Positions 43,426-52,569 of a DNA stretch of 64,000 bases are shown here, piece by piece (position 1 is the stretch's first letter; each line of letters starts with the position of its first letter). This DNA is from Streptomyces venezuelae (GTDB lineage: Bacteria; Actinomycetota; Actinomycetes; Streptomycetales; Streptomycetaceae). The notes beneath the pieces are model-generated. The model was not told where the DNA came from and did no database searches. It saw only the letters and a program-made list of their open reading frames with translations. The DNA is taken from positions 372,001 through 436,000 of the forward strand of contig NZ_CP029191.1 of assembly GCF_008642335.1 (NCBI RefSeq), written 5' to 3'. Both the position numbers and the translations under genes were made by a program.

Positions 43426-43860
43426 TCAGTCGTCGGCCTCGGCGCCGGCCTGCCCGAGCAGGTCGCGCAGGAGTTGCTCGTCGTCGGGGGTGAGCGTCGT
43501 GACGAAGCTGGCGAGCACGGCCTCGCGGTCGCTCTCGCCGTCGAGCACCTTGCGCATGCGGAAGGCAGCGAGCCCGGCCTCGTCCGACGCGGGCGTCCAC
43601 GCGAAGGAGCGGCCCGCGCGCTCGCGGGTGACGGCGTCCTTCGCGAGGAGACGGGTCAGGATCGTCATGACGGTGGTGTACGCGAGGTCTCCGCCGATCC
43701 GCTCCTGCACCCAGGCCGCGCTGACGGGTCCGCGCGCGGTGTGCAGGGCGGCGAGCACCTGCGACTCCAGCTCGCCCTGCGCGCGTCGGCGCAGCCGCGG
43801 CTGCCGTGCGCCGTGCGCGTCGCGCCCGCCGTGCGCGTCGTGCTGGTCATCGTGCGTCAT
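43426..43860 (-). CDS. BlaI/MecI/CopY-family repressor
   Basis: 144 aa from MTHDDQ. A His/Arg-rich N-terminus precedes the winged helix ELESQVLAALHTARGPVSAAWVQERIGGDLAYTTVMTILTRLLAKDAVTRERAGRSFAWTP, followed by the dimerisation helices FRMRKVLDGESDREAVLASFVTTLTPDDEQLLRDLL. TAGGAT lies seven bases before the ATG (leaderless), and the TCTACA/TGTAGA operator is just upstream of its -35 region. It is cotranscribed with the M56 peptidase that probably inactivates it, and it probably represses the divergent terD and the distant terB as well. Confidence 0.9.
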   Translation of the reverse strand: MTHDDQHDAHGGRDAHGARQPRLRRRAQGELESQVLAALHTARGPVSAAWVQERIGGDLAYTTVMTILTRLLAKDAVTRERAGRSFAWTPASDEAGLAAFRMRKVLDGESDREAVLASFVTTLTPDDEQLLRDLLGQAGAEADD

Positions 43861-43867
43861 GCCCGCG

Positions 43868-43873
43868 ATCCTA
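43868..43873 (-). promoter_or_regulatory. -10 element of blaI, leaderless spacing
   Basis: On the minus strand TAGGAT lies seven bases before the ATG at 43860. The palindrome at 43898-43913 sits just beyond its -35 position. Confidence 0.45.
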
Positions 43874-43897
43874 CGGGACACCACCGCACCACCTATT

Positions 43898-43913
43898 TCT
43901 ACATTCCTGTAGA
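43898..43913. promoter_or_regulatory. BlaI operator between blaI and terD
   Basis: TCTACA-TTCC-TGTAGA is a perfect palindrome with the ACA/TGT heart of BlaI/MecI-type operators. A possible terD -10 (TAGATT) overlaps its right arm. The same 16-bp frame (TCTAC-N6-GTAGA) recurs upstream of terB at 41848-41863. Confidence 0.75.
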
Positions 43914-43956
43914 TTTCAGGGAGCCAGAATCAGCACCCGGACCGTAGGAGGACATC

Positions 43957-44532
43957 GTGGGAGTTTCGCTGGCCAAGGGCGGCAACGTCTCGCTCAGCAA
44001 GGAGGCCCCCGGCCTCACCGCCGTCGTGGTCGGCCTGGGCTGGGACGTGCGCACCACGACCGGCACGGACTATGACCTCGACGCCAGCGCCCTGCTCTGC
44101 GACGAGTCGGGCAAGGTCGTCTCCGACCAGCACTTCGTCTTCTACAACAACCTGACGAGCCCGGACGGCTCGGTCGAGCACACCGGTGACAACCTCACCG
44201 GTGAGGGCGAGGGCGACGACGAGGCCGTGAAGGTGAACCTCGCGCAGGTGCCCGCCGACATCTCGAAGATCGTCTTCCCGGTGTCGATCCACGACGCCGA
44301 GAACCGCGGCCAGAGCTTCGGCCAGGTCCGCAACGCGTTCATCCGCGTGGTGAACCAGGCGGACAACGTGGAGATCGCGCGCTACGACCTGTCGGAGGAC
44401 GCCTCCACGGAGACCGCCATGGTCTTCGGCGAGCTCTACCGGCACGGTGCAGAGTGGAAATTCCGCGCGGTCGGCCAGGGTTACGCCAGTGGGCTGCGCG
44501 GCATCGCGTCGGACTTCGGCGTGAACGTCTGA
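43957..44532 (+). CDS. terD: TerD-family tellurite resistance / stress protein, GTG start
   Basis: 191 aa. The GTG has a strong AGGAGG four bases upstream. TerD signatures: [72 protein letters not shown] (acidic Ca-binding region), [35 protein letters not shown] and [24 protein letters not shown]. Streptomyces has many TerD paralogues, some tied to differentiation. It is divergent from blaI, with the operator in between, and followed 49 bases later by a CoA-binding protein gene. Tellurite resistance itself is not shown. Confidence 0.95.
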   Translation: MGVSLAKGGNVSLSKEAPGLTAVVVGLGWDVRTTTGTDYDLDASALLCDESGKVVSDQHFVFYNNLTSPDGSVEHTGDNLTGEGEGDDEAVKVNLAQVPADISKIVFPVSIHDAENRGQSFGQVRNAFIRVVNQADNVEIARYDLSEDASTETAMVFGELYRHGAEWKFRAVGQGYASGLRGIASDFGVNV

Positions 44533-44581
44533 CACGGGCACCCCACCGGACCCAAGAACGCGACACACGAGGAGGCAGGCC

Positions 44582-44989
44582 ATGTACGGCGACGACGAGA
44601 CGGTGCGCAGGATCCTGACGGAGCTCGGCGACACCTGGGCCGTCGTGGGACTGTCGAACAACCGCGACCGGGCGGCGTTCCGCGTCGCGTCGGTCCTGCA
44701 GCACTTCGGCAAGCGCGTGGTGCCGGTCCACCCCAAGGCCGAGACGGTCCACGGCGAGCAGGGGTACGCGTCCCTGTCCGCCGTGCCGTTCCCGGTCGAC
44801 GTGGTGGACGTCTTCGTGAACAGCTCACTGGCGGGCCAGGTCGCCGACGACGCGGTCGCCGTCGGTGCGCGGGCGGTCTGGTTCCAGCTGGGCGTGCTCG
44901 ACGAGGCGGCGTACGACAGGACGCGCGCCGCGGGCCTGGACATGGTCATGGACCGCTGCCCGGCCATCGAGATCCCGCGCCTGGGCTGA
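44582..44989 (+). CDS. CoA-binding domain protein (YccU-like)
   Basis: 135-aa Rossmann-fold protein of the CoA_binding_2 family. The nucleotide loop is WAVVGLSNNRDRAAFRVASVLQHFGKRVVPVHPKAETVHGEQGYASL, then VDVVDVFVNSS, GARAVWFQLGVLDEAA and a terminal VMDRCPAIEIPRLG. Members bind CoA in structural work, but their function is not settled. It has GAGGAGGC before the ATG and follows terD closely; whether it belongs to that transcript is open. Confidence 0.88.
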   Translation: MYGDDETVRRILTELGDTWAVVGLSNNRDRAAFRVASVLQHFGKRVVPVHPKAETVHGEQGYASLSAVPFPVDVVDVFVNSSLAGQVADDAVAVGARAVWFQLGVLDEAAYDRTRAAGLDMVMDRCPAIEIPRLG

Positions 44990-45013
44990 CCCGGCGGTAG
45001 TGGGGCCAACCGG

Positions 45014-46075
45014 CTAGAACGGCTGGTCGGGCCAGTCGAGCAGGCGGGCGCCGATCACGGCGGTCTGGAGCGTGTAGCGGTGCACGGGGTCGGCCGGGTT
45101 GGCCCCGGTGAGCCTGTGGATGCGCTCCAGGCGGTACGTGAGGGCGCGCACGCTCAACGAGAGACGGCGCGCCGCCTCCGCCGCGACACAGCCCGAGTCG
45201 AAGAACGCGGTGAGCGTGTCGATGAGGGGCTGCGCGCCGCCGCGGGCCTGCCGCAGCGGGCCGAGCGTATGGACCACCAGATCGGCCATGGCCTGCCGGT
45301 CTCGGGTCAGCACCGGGTAGACCAACAGGTCGGCGGCGTGCAGCACGGGCCCGTCGAGCTCCAGGCGCTCCGCCAGGTCCAGGGCGTTGAGCGCTTCCTC
45401 GTACGACTGGACGACACCGCCCGGGCCCGGTTGCGGGCGGCCGATGACGACGCGGGCGCCGTCGATGGCGGCGTACGCGTGCTTGGCGAAGAAGGCGAGG
45501 ACCTCGCCCTGGTCGCCGGGGGCGATGCAGACCAGCCGGCCCTCCTTCGTCGTGAGCAGGATGCTGCGGGCGCCGAACCGGCCGACGAGGGCGCTCTCCA
45601 CCTCGCGCGGCACGGCGTCCCCCTCCTCGTAGCCGCACGGGCCCTGGGCGACGGCGACCGCGTGTTCGTAGGAGAGGCGCAGCCCGAAGCGTTCGGCACG
45701 TTCGGCGAGCCTGCCGAGGTCGCTGCGTCCGTGGAGCAGGTCGTCGATGAACTCCCGCCGGGCGGCCTCCTGCTGGCGGACCGCCAGGCGCTGCGCCCGC
45801 TCATACCCTTCGGCGAGGGCGTCCACGGCCTGCTCGACGGCGGCCAGGACACGGTCGGTGGAGGCGTCCCCGGCGGCGGGCCAGTGCGTCCGGGTCGCCG
45901 AGAGGTGCGCGCCCACCAGCGCCCGCAGCCCGAGCCCCGCCTCCGCCGCCCGCTCCCCCAGCGCGCGCCGCGACTCCAGCTCATCCCGGGTCAGCCGCCG
46001 CCCGGTCGCCGCCGCGGCAGCCAGGATGCGGTCATAGCCGTCGAGATAGGCCTCGGGTATGCCGTGCCCTGCCAT
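45014..46075 (-). CDS. PucR/CdaR-family transcriptional regulator
   Basis: 353 aa. The N-terminal half is helical and Ala/Arg-rich (GLRALVGAHLSATRTHW, VEQAVDALAEGYERAQRLAVRQQEAARREFIDDLLHG), the middle a GGDEF-like sensory fold (SYEHAVAVAQGP, RLVCIAPGDQGEVLAFFAKH, ARVVIGRPQPGPGGVVQSYEEALNAL), and the C-terminus the PucR HTH (PLIDTLTAFFDSGCVAAEAARRLSLSVRALTYRLERIHRLTGANPADPVHRYTLQTAVI). It is divergent from the nitroreductase-like gene (105-bp gap with CATAAT near 46138). Family members often regulate nearby catabolic genes; the target here is not known. Confidence 0.88.
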   Translation of the reverse strand: MAGHGIPEAYLDGYDRILAAAAATGRRLTRDELESRRALGERAAEAGLGLRALVGAHLSATRTHWPAAGDASTDRVLAAVEQAVDALAEGYERAQRLAVRQQEAARREFIDDLLHGRSDLGRLAERAERFGLRLSYEHAVAVAQGPCGYEEGDAVPREVESALVGRFGARSILLTTKEGRLVCIAPGDQGEVLAFFAKHAYAAIDGARVVIGRPQPGPGGVVQSYEEALNALDLAERLELDGPVLHAADLLVYPVLTRDRQAMADLVVHTLGPLRQARGGAQPLIDTLTAFFDSGCVAAEAARRLSLSVRALTYRLERIHRLTGANPADPVHRYTLQTAVIGARLLDWPDQPF

Positions 46076-46180
46076 GTCCGCCCCCGGCGTCCTGGTGAAC
46101 TCATGTCACCGTTGAATCATTTGTCGCCTTTCTAACCCATAATGCGTTCCGACCGGAAACCCTCTGCCGATGGGAGAGCC

Positions 46181-46621
46181 GTGCCTCTGACTGGTGAATA
46201 CGAGCCCGGGACGTGGGACTGGGCGAGCAAGCAGGCCGAACTGTACGAGAGCTCCGGCGGGACGGAGGGGACGACCATGCAGGACAAGCCGGTCATCCTG
46301 CTCACGTCGGTCGGCGCCAGGAGCGGAAAGCTCCGCAAGAACCCCCTGATGCGCGTCGAGCACGCGGGGGAGTACGCCGTCGTCGCCTCGAAGGGCGGCG
46401 ACCCCGCACACCCCTCCTGGTACCACAACCTGGTCGCGCACCCGCACGTGGAACTGCAGGACGGCCCGGTGAAGAAGGACTACCGCGCCCGGCTCGCGTC
46501 GGGCGAGGAACGCCGCCTCTGGTGGGAGCGTGCGGTGGCGGTCTGGCCGCAGTACGACGAGTACCAGACCAAGACGGACCGGGAGATCCCGCTCTTCGTC
46601 CTGACACCGTTCGAGCCCTGA
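46181..46621 (+). CDS. F420-linked nitroreductase-family protein (Ddn/DUF385), GTG start
   Basis: 146 aa. GGAG lies just before the GTG. The deazaflavin-nitroreductase pattern is clear: [88 protein letters not shown] and [33 protein letters not shown]. Such proteins bind F420H2 and reduce quinones or nitro compounds, protecting against oxidative stress. It is divergent from the PucR gene. A longer open frame starting at the ATG at 46142 is possible but has no ribosome site. Confidence 0.9.
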   Translation: MPLTGEYEPGTWDWASKQAELYESSGGTEGTTMQDKPVILLTSVGARSGKLRKNPLMRVEHAGEYAVVASKGGDPAHPSWYHNLVAHPHVELQDGPVKKDYRARLASGEERRLWWERAVAVWPQYDEYQTKTDREIPLFVLTPFEP

Positions 46622-46767
46622 GCCCGAGCGCCGTATCCGGCCCTCCGGCGTGACGTTCGACGCAAACGGCGCCCGTCCGTTGTGGAGGGGCGCCCCGAGC
46701 TGATCGGGTACGAGGGCCGGGCCCGGCGGAGGCGCCGGTGGAGCCGTCGAGCACAGGAGAACTCCGC

Positions 46768-47637
46768 ATGACGACCGGGTACTTCACGTCCGTCGACGAC
46801 GTCGCCGCGCGCCTGGCCACCACCGGATATCTGGCCTCGCCCGCCGTCGCCACCACCGTGTTCCTCGCGGACCGGCTCGGGAAGCCCCTGCTGGTGGAGG
46901 GTCCCGCGGGGGTCGGCAAGACGGAGCTGGCGAAGGCCGTCGCCGCGGTCGCCGGCGCGCGCCTCGTGCGGCTCCAGTGCTACGAGGGCGTCGATGAGTC
47001 CCGCGCCCTGTACGAGTGGAACCACGCCAAGCAGCTGCTGCGCATCACCGCGGGGCGCGACGAGTCGTGGGACGAGACCCGCACCGACATCTTCGGCGAG
47101 GAGTTCCTGCTCTCCCGGCCGTTGCTGACCGCGATCCGCGGCGCCGAGCCGAAGGTCCTCCTGATCGACGAGACGGACAAGGCCGACGTCGAGGTCGAGG
47201 GGCTCCTCCTCGAGGTCCTCAGCGACTTCCAGGTCACGGTGCCGGAGCTGGGCACGATCAGTGCCGAGCGCCGCCCGTTCGTCGTCCTCACCTCCAACGC
47301 GAGCCGCGAGCTGTCCGAGGCGCTGCGCCGCCGCTGCCTCTTCCTCCACATCGGCTTTCCCGAGGAGGAGTTGGAGCGTCGCATCGTCCGGATGAAGGTG
47401 CCCGGTCTCGACGAGGCGCTCGCCGCCTCCGTGGTGCGGGTGATCGGCGCGCTGCGCGCGATGGACCTGCGGAAGGTGCCGTCGGTCGCGGAGACCATCG
47501 ACTGGGCGCGGACACTGCTGGCGCTCGGCGCGGACACTCTGGACGAGACCGTCGTGAGCGACAGCCTCGGTGTCGTGCTGAAGCACCAGGACGACGTGCT
47601 GAAGGCCGCGGCCAAGCTGGATCTGGACGCGGTGTGA
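46768..47637 (+). CDS. MoxR-family AAA+ ATPase
   Basis: 289 aa. Walker A is GPAGVGKT (residues 45-52); LYEWNHAKQLLR and FGEEFLLSRPLLTAI are insert-loop segments of the MoxR/CoxD group; Walker B is VLLIDETDKAD; sensor 1 VLTSNASRELS; the arginine finger lies in ALRRRCLFLHIGFP. AGGAG precedes the ATG. These ATPases act as chaperones that assemble or activate metalloenzymes together with a VWA protein, here encoded next with overlapping GTGA. In Mo-hydroxylase systems (CoxD/CoxE) the pair helps cofactor insertion, which may be relevant to the aldehyde oxidoreductase at 57-60.7 kb. Confidence 0.92.
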   Translation: MTTGYFTSVDDVAARLATTGYLASPAVATTVFLADRLGKPLLVEGPAGVGKTELAKAVAAVAGARLVRLQCYEGVDESRALYEWNHAKQLLRITAGRDESWDETRTDIFGEEFLLSRPLLTAIRGAEPKVLLIDETDKADVEVEGLLLEVLSDFQVTVPELGTISAERRPFVVLTSNASRELSEALRRRCLFLHIGFPEEELERRIVRMKVPGLDEALAASVVRVIGALRAMDLRKVPSVAETIDWARTLLALGADTLDETVVSDSLGVVLKHQDDVLKAAAKLDLDAV

Positions 47638-49052
47638 CGGCGCCGTCCGCCTCCCCCGCCGTTCCCCCCGCCGTTCCGCCCGACGGGATCACCGGTCGCG
47701 TCACCGGGCTGGTCAAGACCCTCCGGTCGCACGGGCTGCGCATCGGCCCCGGCGAGACCGTCGACGCCGCGGCCGCCCTGGAGGCGCTCGGTCTCGCCGA
47801 CCGGGAGCGGGTCAGGGAAGGGCTCGCCGCCGCGCTGCTCCATCGCGAGAGCCAGCGTGCGGTGTTCGACCCCGTCTTCGATCTGTACTTCCCGGCGGGC
47901 GTCGGCGCGCCGATACGCGGTGACGGCGACCGGGACGCGCTGCGCGAACGGCTCGTCGCCGCGCTCGCCGCGGACGACCAGGCCCTCCTCGCACAGCTGG
48001 CGGGTGAGGCGGTGGACGGCTTCGGCCAGTACGGCTCATCCGGCCGAGGAGAGGGCTCCGGCGGAGGCGACGGCTGGTCCTCGTACCAGACGCTGAGCAG
48101 GCTGCGGCCGGAGACGCTGCTCGCGCGCGTCCTCGCCGCCCTCCGCACACAATCCACCGCCGACCAGACCGCGTTCACCGACCGCCTGCTCGCCGACGAG
48201 GTACGGCGCCGCATCGAGGGTTTCCGTGCGCGCGTACGGACCGAGGCGCGCCGCCGGGTCGCCGAGCGGCGCGGCACGGAGGAGATCGCCCGCCGCGCCG
48301 TGGCCACCACCGCCGACCGCGTCGATTTCCTCCTCGCGGGCCGGGGACAGCTGGACGAACTGCGTCGGGCGGTGCGTCCACTCGCCCGTAAGCTCGCCAC
48401 CCGCCTCGCCGCCCGGCGCCGCAGGGCCGCGCACGGCAGCATCGACCTGCGCCGCACCCTGCGCGGTTCGCTGTCGACAGGCGGTGTGCCGATGCGTCCC
48501 GTGCTGCGGCGCCGCCGTCCCGCACGCCCCGAACTGGTCCTGCTCTGCGACGTGTCCGGATCGGTCGCCGGCTTCGCGAACTTCACGATGCTGCTGGTCC
48601 AGGCGCTGCATGACCAGTTCAGCGAGGTGCGGGTGTTCGCCTTCGTCAACCGGGTCGACGAGGTGACGGGACTGCTGGCGCGCGGGGGCGCCGACCCGGC
48701 GGGCCTCGGGGCCCGCATCCTGGGCGAGGCGACGGTGACGGGGTGGCACGGCAGCAGCGACTACGGCACGTCCCTGGGCGAATTCGCGGAACGGTACGTC
48801 GACGCGATCGGCCCGCGCTCCACGGTCTTCGTCCTCGGCGACGCCCGCACGAACATGAGCGACCCCAACCTCCCCGCCCTGCGGCACATCGCCGCGCGGG
48901 CCCGCCGGGTGTACTGGCTCAATCCGGAGGGTCGCGGTCAGTGGTCGACCGGGGACTCGGCGGCGCACGCGTACGCCGAACTCGTCGACATGCACGAGTG
49001 CCGCAACGCGCGGCAGCTGAGCGCGCTGATCGCGCGCCTGCTCCCGGTCTGA
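47634..49052 (+). CDS. VWA-domain (CoxE-like) partner of the MoxR ATPase
   Basis: 472 aa; the GTG overlaps the moxR stop (GTGA). The N-terminal half (about 1-290) is helical and Arg/Ala-rich (VRRRIEGFRARVRTEARRRVAERR, LARKLATRLAARRRRAAHG), a form seen in CoxE proteins. The C-terminal von Willebrand A domain has the MIDAS motif DVSGS (residues 306-310), with threonine and aspartate partners in GSSDYGTSL and VFVLGDARTN. RVYWLNPEGRGQW near the end is typical of the family. With MoxR it forms a metal-dependent chaperone pair. Confidence 0.9.
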   Translation: MTAPSASPAVPPAVPPDGITGRVTGLVKTLRSHGLRIGPGETVDAAAALEALGLADRERVREGLAAALLHRESQRAVFDPVFDLYFPAGVGAPIRGDGDRDALRERLVAALAADDQALLAQLAGEAVDGFGQYGSSGRGEGSGGGDGWSSYQTLSRLRPETLLARVLAALRTQSTADQTAFTDRLLADEVRRRIEGFRARVRTEARRRVAERRGTEEIARRAVATTADRVDFLLAGRGQLDELRRAVRPLARKLATRLAARRRRAAHGSIDLRRTLRGSLSTGGVPMRPVLRRRRPARPELVLLCDVSGSVAGFANFTMLLVQALHDQFSEVRVFAFVNRVDEVTGLLARGGADPAGLGARILGEATVTGWHGSSDYGTSLGEFAERYVDAIGPRSTVFVLGDARTNMSDPNLPALRHIAARARRVYWLNPEGRGQWSTGDSAAHAYAELVDMHECRNARQLSALIARLLPV

Positions 49053-49142
49053 GGGCCCCGCGTCCCGCCGATCACCCCCCTGACGTGTCCCTTTACGGCC
49101 CTTGGGTACTCGGCCGCTTCCACCACGACAGGAGGACTTTCC

Positions 49143-50468
49143 GTGACCGCACACCCACAGGCACAGCCGAAGAACGTCTTCGTCATCGGCCTCGACGACG
49201 CGAACCTGCCCACCCTGAGCAGCGTCCCGAACGCCGAGTCCTACCGCTTCCACCCGCTGCTCACCGTCGAGGAGCTGCAGGGCGGCGAGGTGTCCGTACC
49301 GGCGCTGCTCGAGAAGGCGCAGGGCATTCTCGACGCGTTCGACGGCAGCATCGACGCGATCGTCGGCTACTGGGACTTCCCCGTCAGCACGCTGGTGGCG
49401 ATCCTCGGCGACCGTTACGGCACGCACCACACCAGCCTGGAGTCGGTCGTCAAGTGTGAGCACAAGTACTGGAGCCGGCTGGAGCAGCAGAAGGTCATCG
49501 ACGAGCACCCGCGCTTCGGCCGCGTCGACCTGGACGCGGACGAGCCGCGGCCGCCGGAGGGCGTGCGGTTCCCGATGTGGCTGAAGCCCGCGCTGTCCTA
49601 TTCCTCAGAGCTGGCGTACAGCGTGAAGGACGAGGACGAGTTCCGCGAGGCCTGCGCCCGGATCAAGGCCGGGATCAGCCGGGTCGGCCGTCCCTTCGAG
49701 CACATCATGCAGAGGGTGGACCTGCCGCCCGAGATGGAGGGCGTCGGCGCGGAGGTGTGCCTCGCTGAGGAGGCGCTGTCCGGCGTCCAGGTCGCCGTCG
49801 AGGGCTACGTCCACCGGGGCGAGGTGACCATCTACGGAGTCCTCGACTCCATCAACTACCCCGACTCCTCCTGCTTCCTGCGCCACCAGTACCCCTCCGC
49901 CCTGCCGGGGCCCGTGATCCAGCGCCTGCACGACGTGTCGGAGCGGGTGATGCGGCAGATCGGCATGGACGCGGCGACCTTCAGCATCGAGTACTTCTAC
50001 GACCCGAGCACGGACGCCATCAACCTCCTGGAGATCAACCCGAGGCACTCGCAGGCGCACGCGGAGCTCTTCGCGTACGTCGACGGGGTGCCCAACCACC
50101 ACTGCATGGTCAGCCTCGCCTTCGACGAGGACCCGGCCCTCCCCCACCGCGCTGGCCCCTACAAGGCGGCGGCCAAGTGGTACTACCGCTGGTTCGCCGA
50201 CGGTGTGTCGCACCAGGTGCCGACGCCCGAGGAGATCGAACGGATCGAGCACGAGATTCCCGGCGTGAGCGTCGACGTACTCGCCGAGGAGGGCAGGAAG
50301 CTGTCCGAGGTCACCCACCAGGACAGCTACAGCTTCGAGCTGGCCCACATCAGCACCGGCGGCGACAGCGAGCAGGGCCTGCGCCGCAAGTACGACCGGT
50401 GCGTCGCCGCGCTGGGGCTCGTCTTCGACGACACCGAGCCCGGCGGCCGCGACCTCACCAACGACTAG
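49143..50468 (+). CDS. ATP-grasp enzyme of unknown substrate, GTG start
   Basis: 441 aa. AGGAGG lies just before the GTG. Central ATP-grasp fold: VVKCEHKYWSRLEQQKVI (start), FPMWLKPALSYSSELAYSVKDEDEF (ATP lysine), FEHIMQRVDLPPEMEGVGAEVCLAEEALSG, VAVEGYVHRGEVTIYGVLDSINYPD and the metal site FSIEYFYDPSTDAINLLEINPRHSQAHAELF. The N-terminus (NVFVIGLDDANLPTLSSVP) is a pre-ATP-grasp Rossmann domain. The carboxylate-amine ligase chemistry is clear but the substrates are not. It sits 76 bases before a CocE/NonD hydrolase gene on the same strand; the pair looks like a ligase-hydrolase module. Confidence 0.85.
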   Translation: MTAHPQAQPKNVFVIGLDDANLPTLSSVPNAESYRFHPLLTVEELQGGEVSVPALLEKAQGILDAFDGSIDAIVGYWDFPVSTLVAILGDRYGTHHTSLESVVKCEHKYWSRLEQQKVIDEHPRFGRVDLDADEPRPPEGVRFPMWLKPALSYSSELAYSVKDEDEFREACARIKAGISRVGRPFEHIMQRVDLPPEMEGVGAEVCLAEEALSGVQVAVEGYVHRGEVTIYGVLDSINYPDSSCFLRHQYPSALPGPVIQRLHDVSERVMRQIGMDAATFSIEYFYDPSTDAINLLEINPRHSQAHAELFAYVDGVPNHHCMVSLAFDEDPALPHRAGPYKAAAKWYYRWFADGVSHQVPTPEEIERIEHEIPGVSVDVLAEEGRKLSEVTHQDSYSFELAHISTGGDSEQGLRRKYDRCVAALGLVFDDTEPGGRDLTND

Positions 50469-50544
50469 ACCGGGCCTCACCGGCAACAAGAACAGGACCC
50501 GCCCTCCCCCGGCGGGAAAGCGACCGAGAGGACGGCCCTCCCCC

Positions 50545-52569
50545 ATGCGTTACGTGGGCAATCTCCCGTACGCGACGAAAGAAGAAGAACACGTCGTCAT
50601 CCCCATGTCCGACGGCGTCCGGCTGTCGGCCCGCATCTGGCGTCCCACCTGCTCGGAGGACGATCCGGTGCCGGCGATCCTGGAGTACATCCCGTACCGC
50701 AAACGCGACCTCAGCTCGCAGCGCGACTCGATCCACCACCCGTACATCGCGGGGCACGGGTACGCGTGCGTGCGGGTCGATCTGCGCGGGACCGGCGAGT
50801 CCGAGGGCGTGCTCACGGACGAGTACCTGGAACAGGAGCAGACGGACGCCGAGGAGGTGCTCGCCTGGCTGGCCGAGCAGCCCTGGTGCGACGGCTCGAC
50901 GGGCATGATGGGCATCTCCTGGGGCGCCTTCGCCGCCCTTCAGGTCGCGGCCCGGCGGCCACCGAGCCTGCGCGCCGTCGTGCTCTCCTCGTTCACCGAC
51001 GACCGCTACGCCGACGACATGCACTACATGGGCGGCGCGATGCTGTCGGACAACCTCGCCGAGGCGGGCACCATGTTCGCCTACGCGACGTGCCCGCCGG
51101 ACCCCGCCGTGGTCGGCGACCGCTGGCGGGACATGTGGCAGGAGCGGCTCGACCACGCCAAGCCGTGGGTCCTTGAGTGGCTGCGCCACCAGCGGCGCGA
51201 CGCGTACTGGCGGCACGCCTCGGTCTGCGAGGACTACCGGAGCGTCCAGTGCCCCGTCCTCGCCTCCAGCGGCTGGGCGGACGGCTACTCCAACGCCGTG
51301 ACCCGGCTCCTCGCCCACCTCGACGTGCCACGCAAGGGCCTCATCGGGCCGTGGTCGCACAAGTATCCGCACCTGGGCGAGCCCGGCCCCGCCATCGGCT
51401 ACCTGCAAGAAGTGGTGCGGTGGTGGGACCACTGGCTGAAGGGCGAGGACAACGGCGTGATGGAAGGCCCGATGCTGTGGGCCTGGATGCAGGAGAGCGT
51501 GCCGCCCTCCACGTCGTACGAGGAGCGCCCCGGGCGCTGGGTCGGCGAGCCGGACTGGCCCTCCCCGCACATCGAGCAGGTCAGCCACCCGCTGGCGCGG
51601 CACCGCATCCTGATGGCGGGAGAGGCGGAGACGGGCGAGGCCATGACCGTGCAGTCGCCGCTCTCCGTGGGCCAGTTCGCCGGCAAGTGGGCCTCCTACA
51701 ACGCACCGCCGGACCTGCCCTACGACCAGCGCGAGGAGGACGGCGGCTCCCTCGTCTTCGACTCGCCGGAGCTGACGGAGACGGTGGAGATCCTCGGTTC
51801 GCCGGCCGTCGAACTCGACCTGTCGGTCAGTGAGCCGGTGGCGACGGTCGCCGCGCGGATCTCCGACGTCGCCCCCGACGGCCGTGCCACCCGGGTGACG
51901 TACGGCGTCCTCAACCTGACGCACAGGGACGGCACGGGCGAGCCCGAACCGCTCGAACCGGGCCGCCGCTACCGCGCGACGCTCCAGCTCAACGGCGTCG
52001 CCCAGTCGTTCCCGCCGGGACACCGGATCCGGCTCTCCCTGTCGACGTCGTACTGGCCGCTGGCCTGGCCGCCGCCGCGTCCCGTGCTGCTCAGCGTGTA
52101 CGAGGGGTCCAGCGCGCTGCGCCTGCCGGTGCGCCCGACGGCGGAACCGGACAACGCGCCCCAGCGGCCGTTCGGCGAGCCCGAGGGCACCCCGCCGCTC
52201 GCCACCACCCAGCTCACCCCTCCGGAGCAGCGCTGGGAGGTCAGGCGCGACCTGGTCGGGTACGACTCCTCCCTGGAGATCGTCAAGGACCGGGGCACCG
52301 TGCGCTACGACGAGATCGGGCTCGACGTGGGCTGCCGCGCCTTCGAGCGGTACACGGCCACCGGCGACGACTTCACGTCGGTGGGCGGCGAATCGGACTG
52401 GACGATGCGGTTCCGGCGGGACGAGTGGGACGTGAGCGTGCGGACCCGGACGACGCTCAGGTGCGACGAGGACCACTTCTACGTCGACGCGACCCTCGAC
52501 GGATACGAGGGCGAGCGCCGCGTCTTCTCCCGCACCTGGAACGAGACGCTGCCGCGCGACTGGCTCTGA
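50545..52569 (+). CDS. CocE/NonD-family hydrolase (X-Pro dipeptidyl-peptidase-like)
   Basis: 674 aa. Alpha/beta hydrolase part: VVIPMSDGVRLSARIWRP, GYACVRVDLRGTGESEG, the nucleophile elbow MMGISWGAFAALQVAA (Ser in GISWG), ASSGWADGYSNAV with the acid, and the His in GPWSHKYPH. The C-terminal jelly-roll (ETVEILGSPAVELDLSVSEPVATVAARISDVAPDGRATRVTYG ... HRIRLSLSTSYWPLAWPPP) is the PepX_C domain. Cocaine esterase and X-Pro peptidases belong here. No signal peptide, so cytosolic. It follows the ATP-grasp gene and precedes a Rieske oxidoreductase gene. Acyl ester and peptide substrates are both possible. Confidence 0.88.
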   Translation: MRYVGNLPYATKEEEHVVIPMSDGVRLSARIWRPTCSEDDPVPAILEYIPYRKRDLSSQRDSIHHPYIAGHGYACVRVDLRGTGESEGVLTDEYLEQEQTDAEEVLAWLAEQPWCDGSTGMMGISWGAFAALQVAARRPPSLRAVVLSSFTDDRYADDMHYMGGAMLSDNLAEAGTMFAYATCPPDPAVVGDRWRDMWQERLDHAKPWVLEWLRHQRRDAYWRHASVCEDYRSVQCPVLASSGWADGYSNAVTRLLAHLDVPRKGLIGPWSHKYPHLGEPGPAIGYLQEVVRWWDHWLKGEDNGVMEGPMLWAWMQESVPPSTSYEERPGRWVGEPDWPSPHIEQVSHPLARHRILMAGEAETGEAMTVQSPLSVGQFAGKWASYNAPPDLPYDQREEDGGSLVFDSPELTETVEILGSPAVELDLSVSEPVATVAARISDVAPDGRATRVTYGVLNLTHRDGTGEPEPLEPGRRYRATLQLNGVAQSFPPGHRIRLSLSTSYWPLAWPPPRPVLLSVYEGSSALRLPVRPTAEPDNAPQRPFGEPEGTPPLATTQLTPPEQRWEVRRDLVGYDSSLEIVKDRGTVRYDEIGLDVGCRAFERYTATGDDFTSVGGESDWTMRFRRDEWDVSVRTRTTLRCDEDHFYVDATLDGYEGERRVFSRTWNETLPRDWL

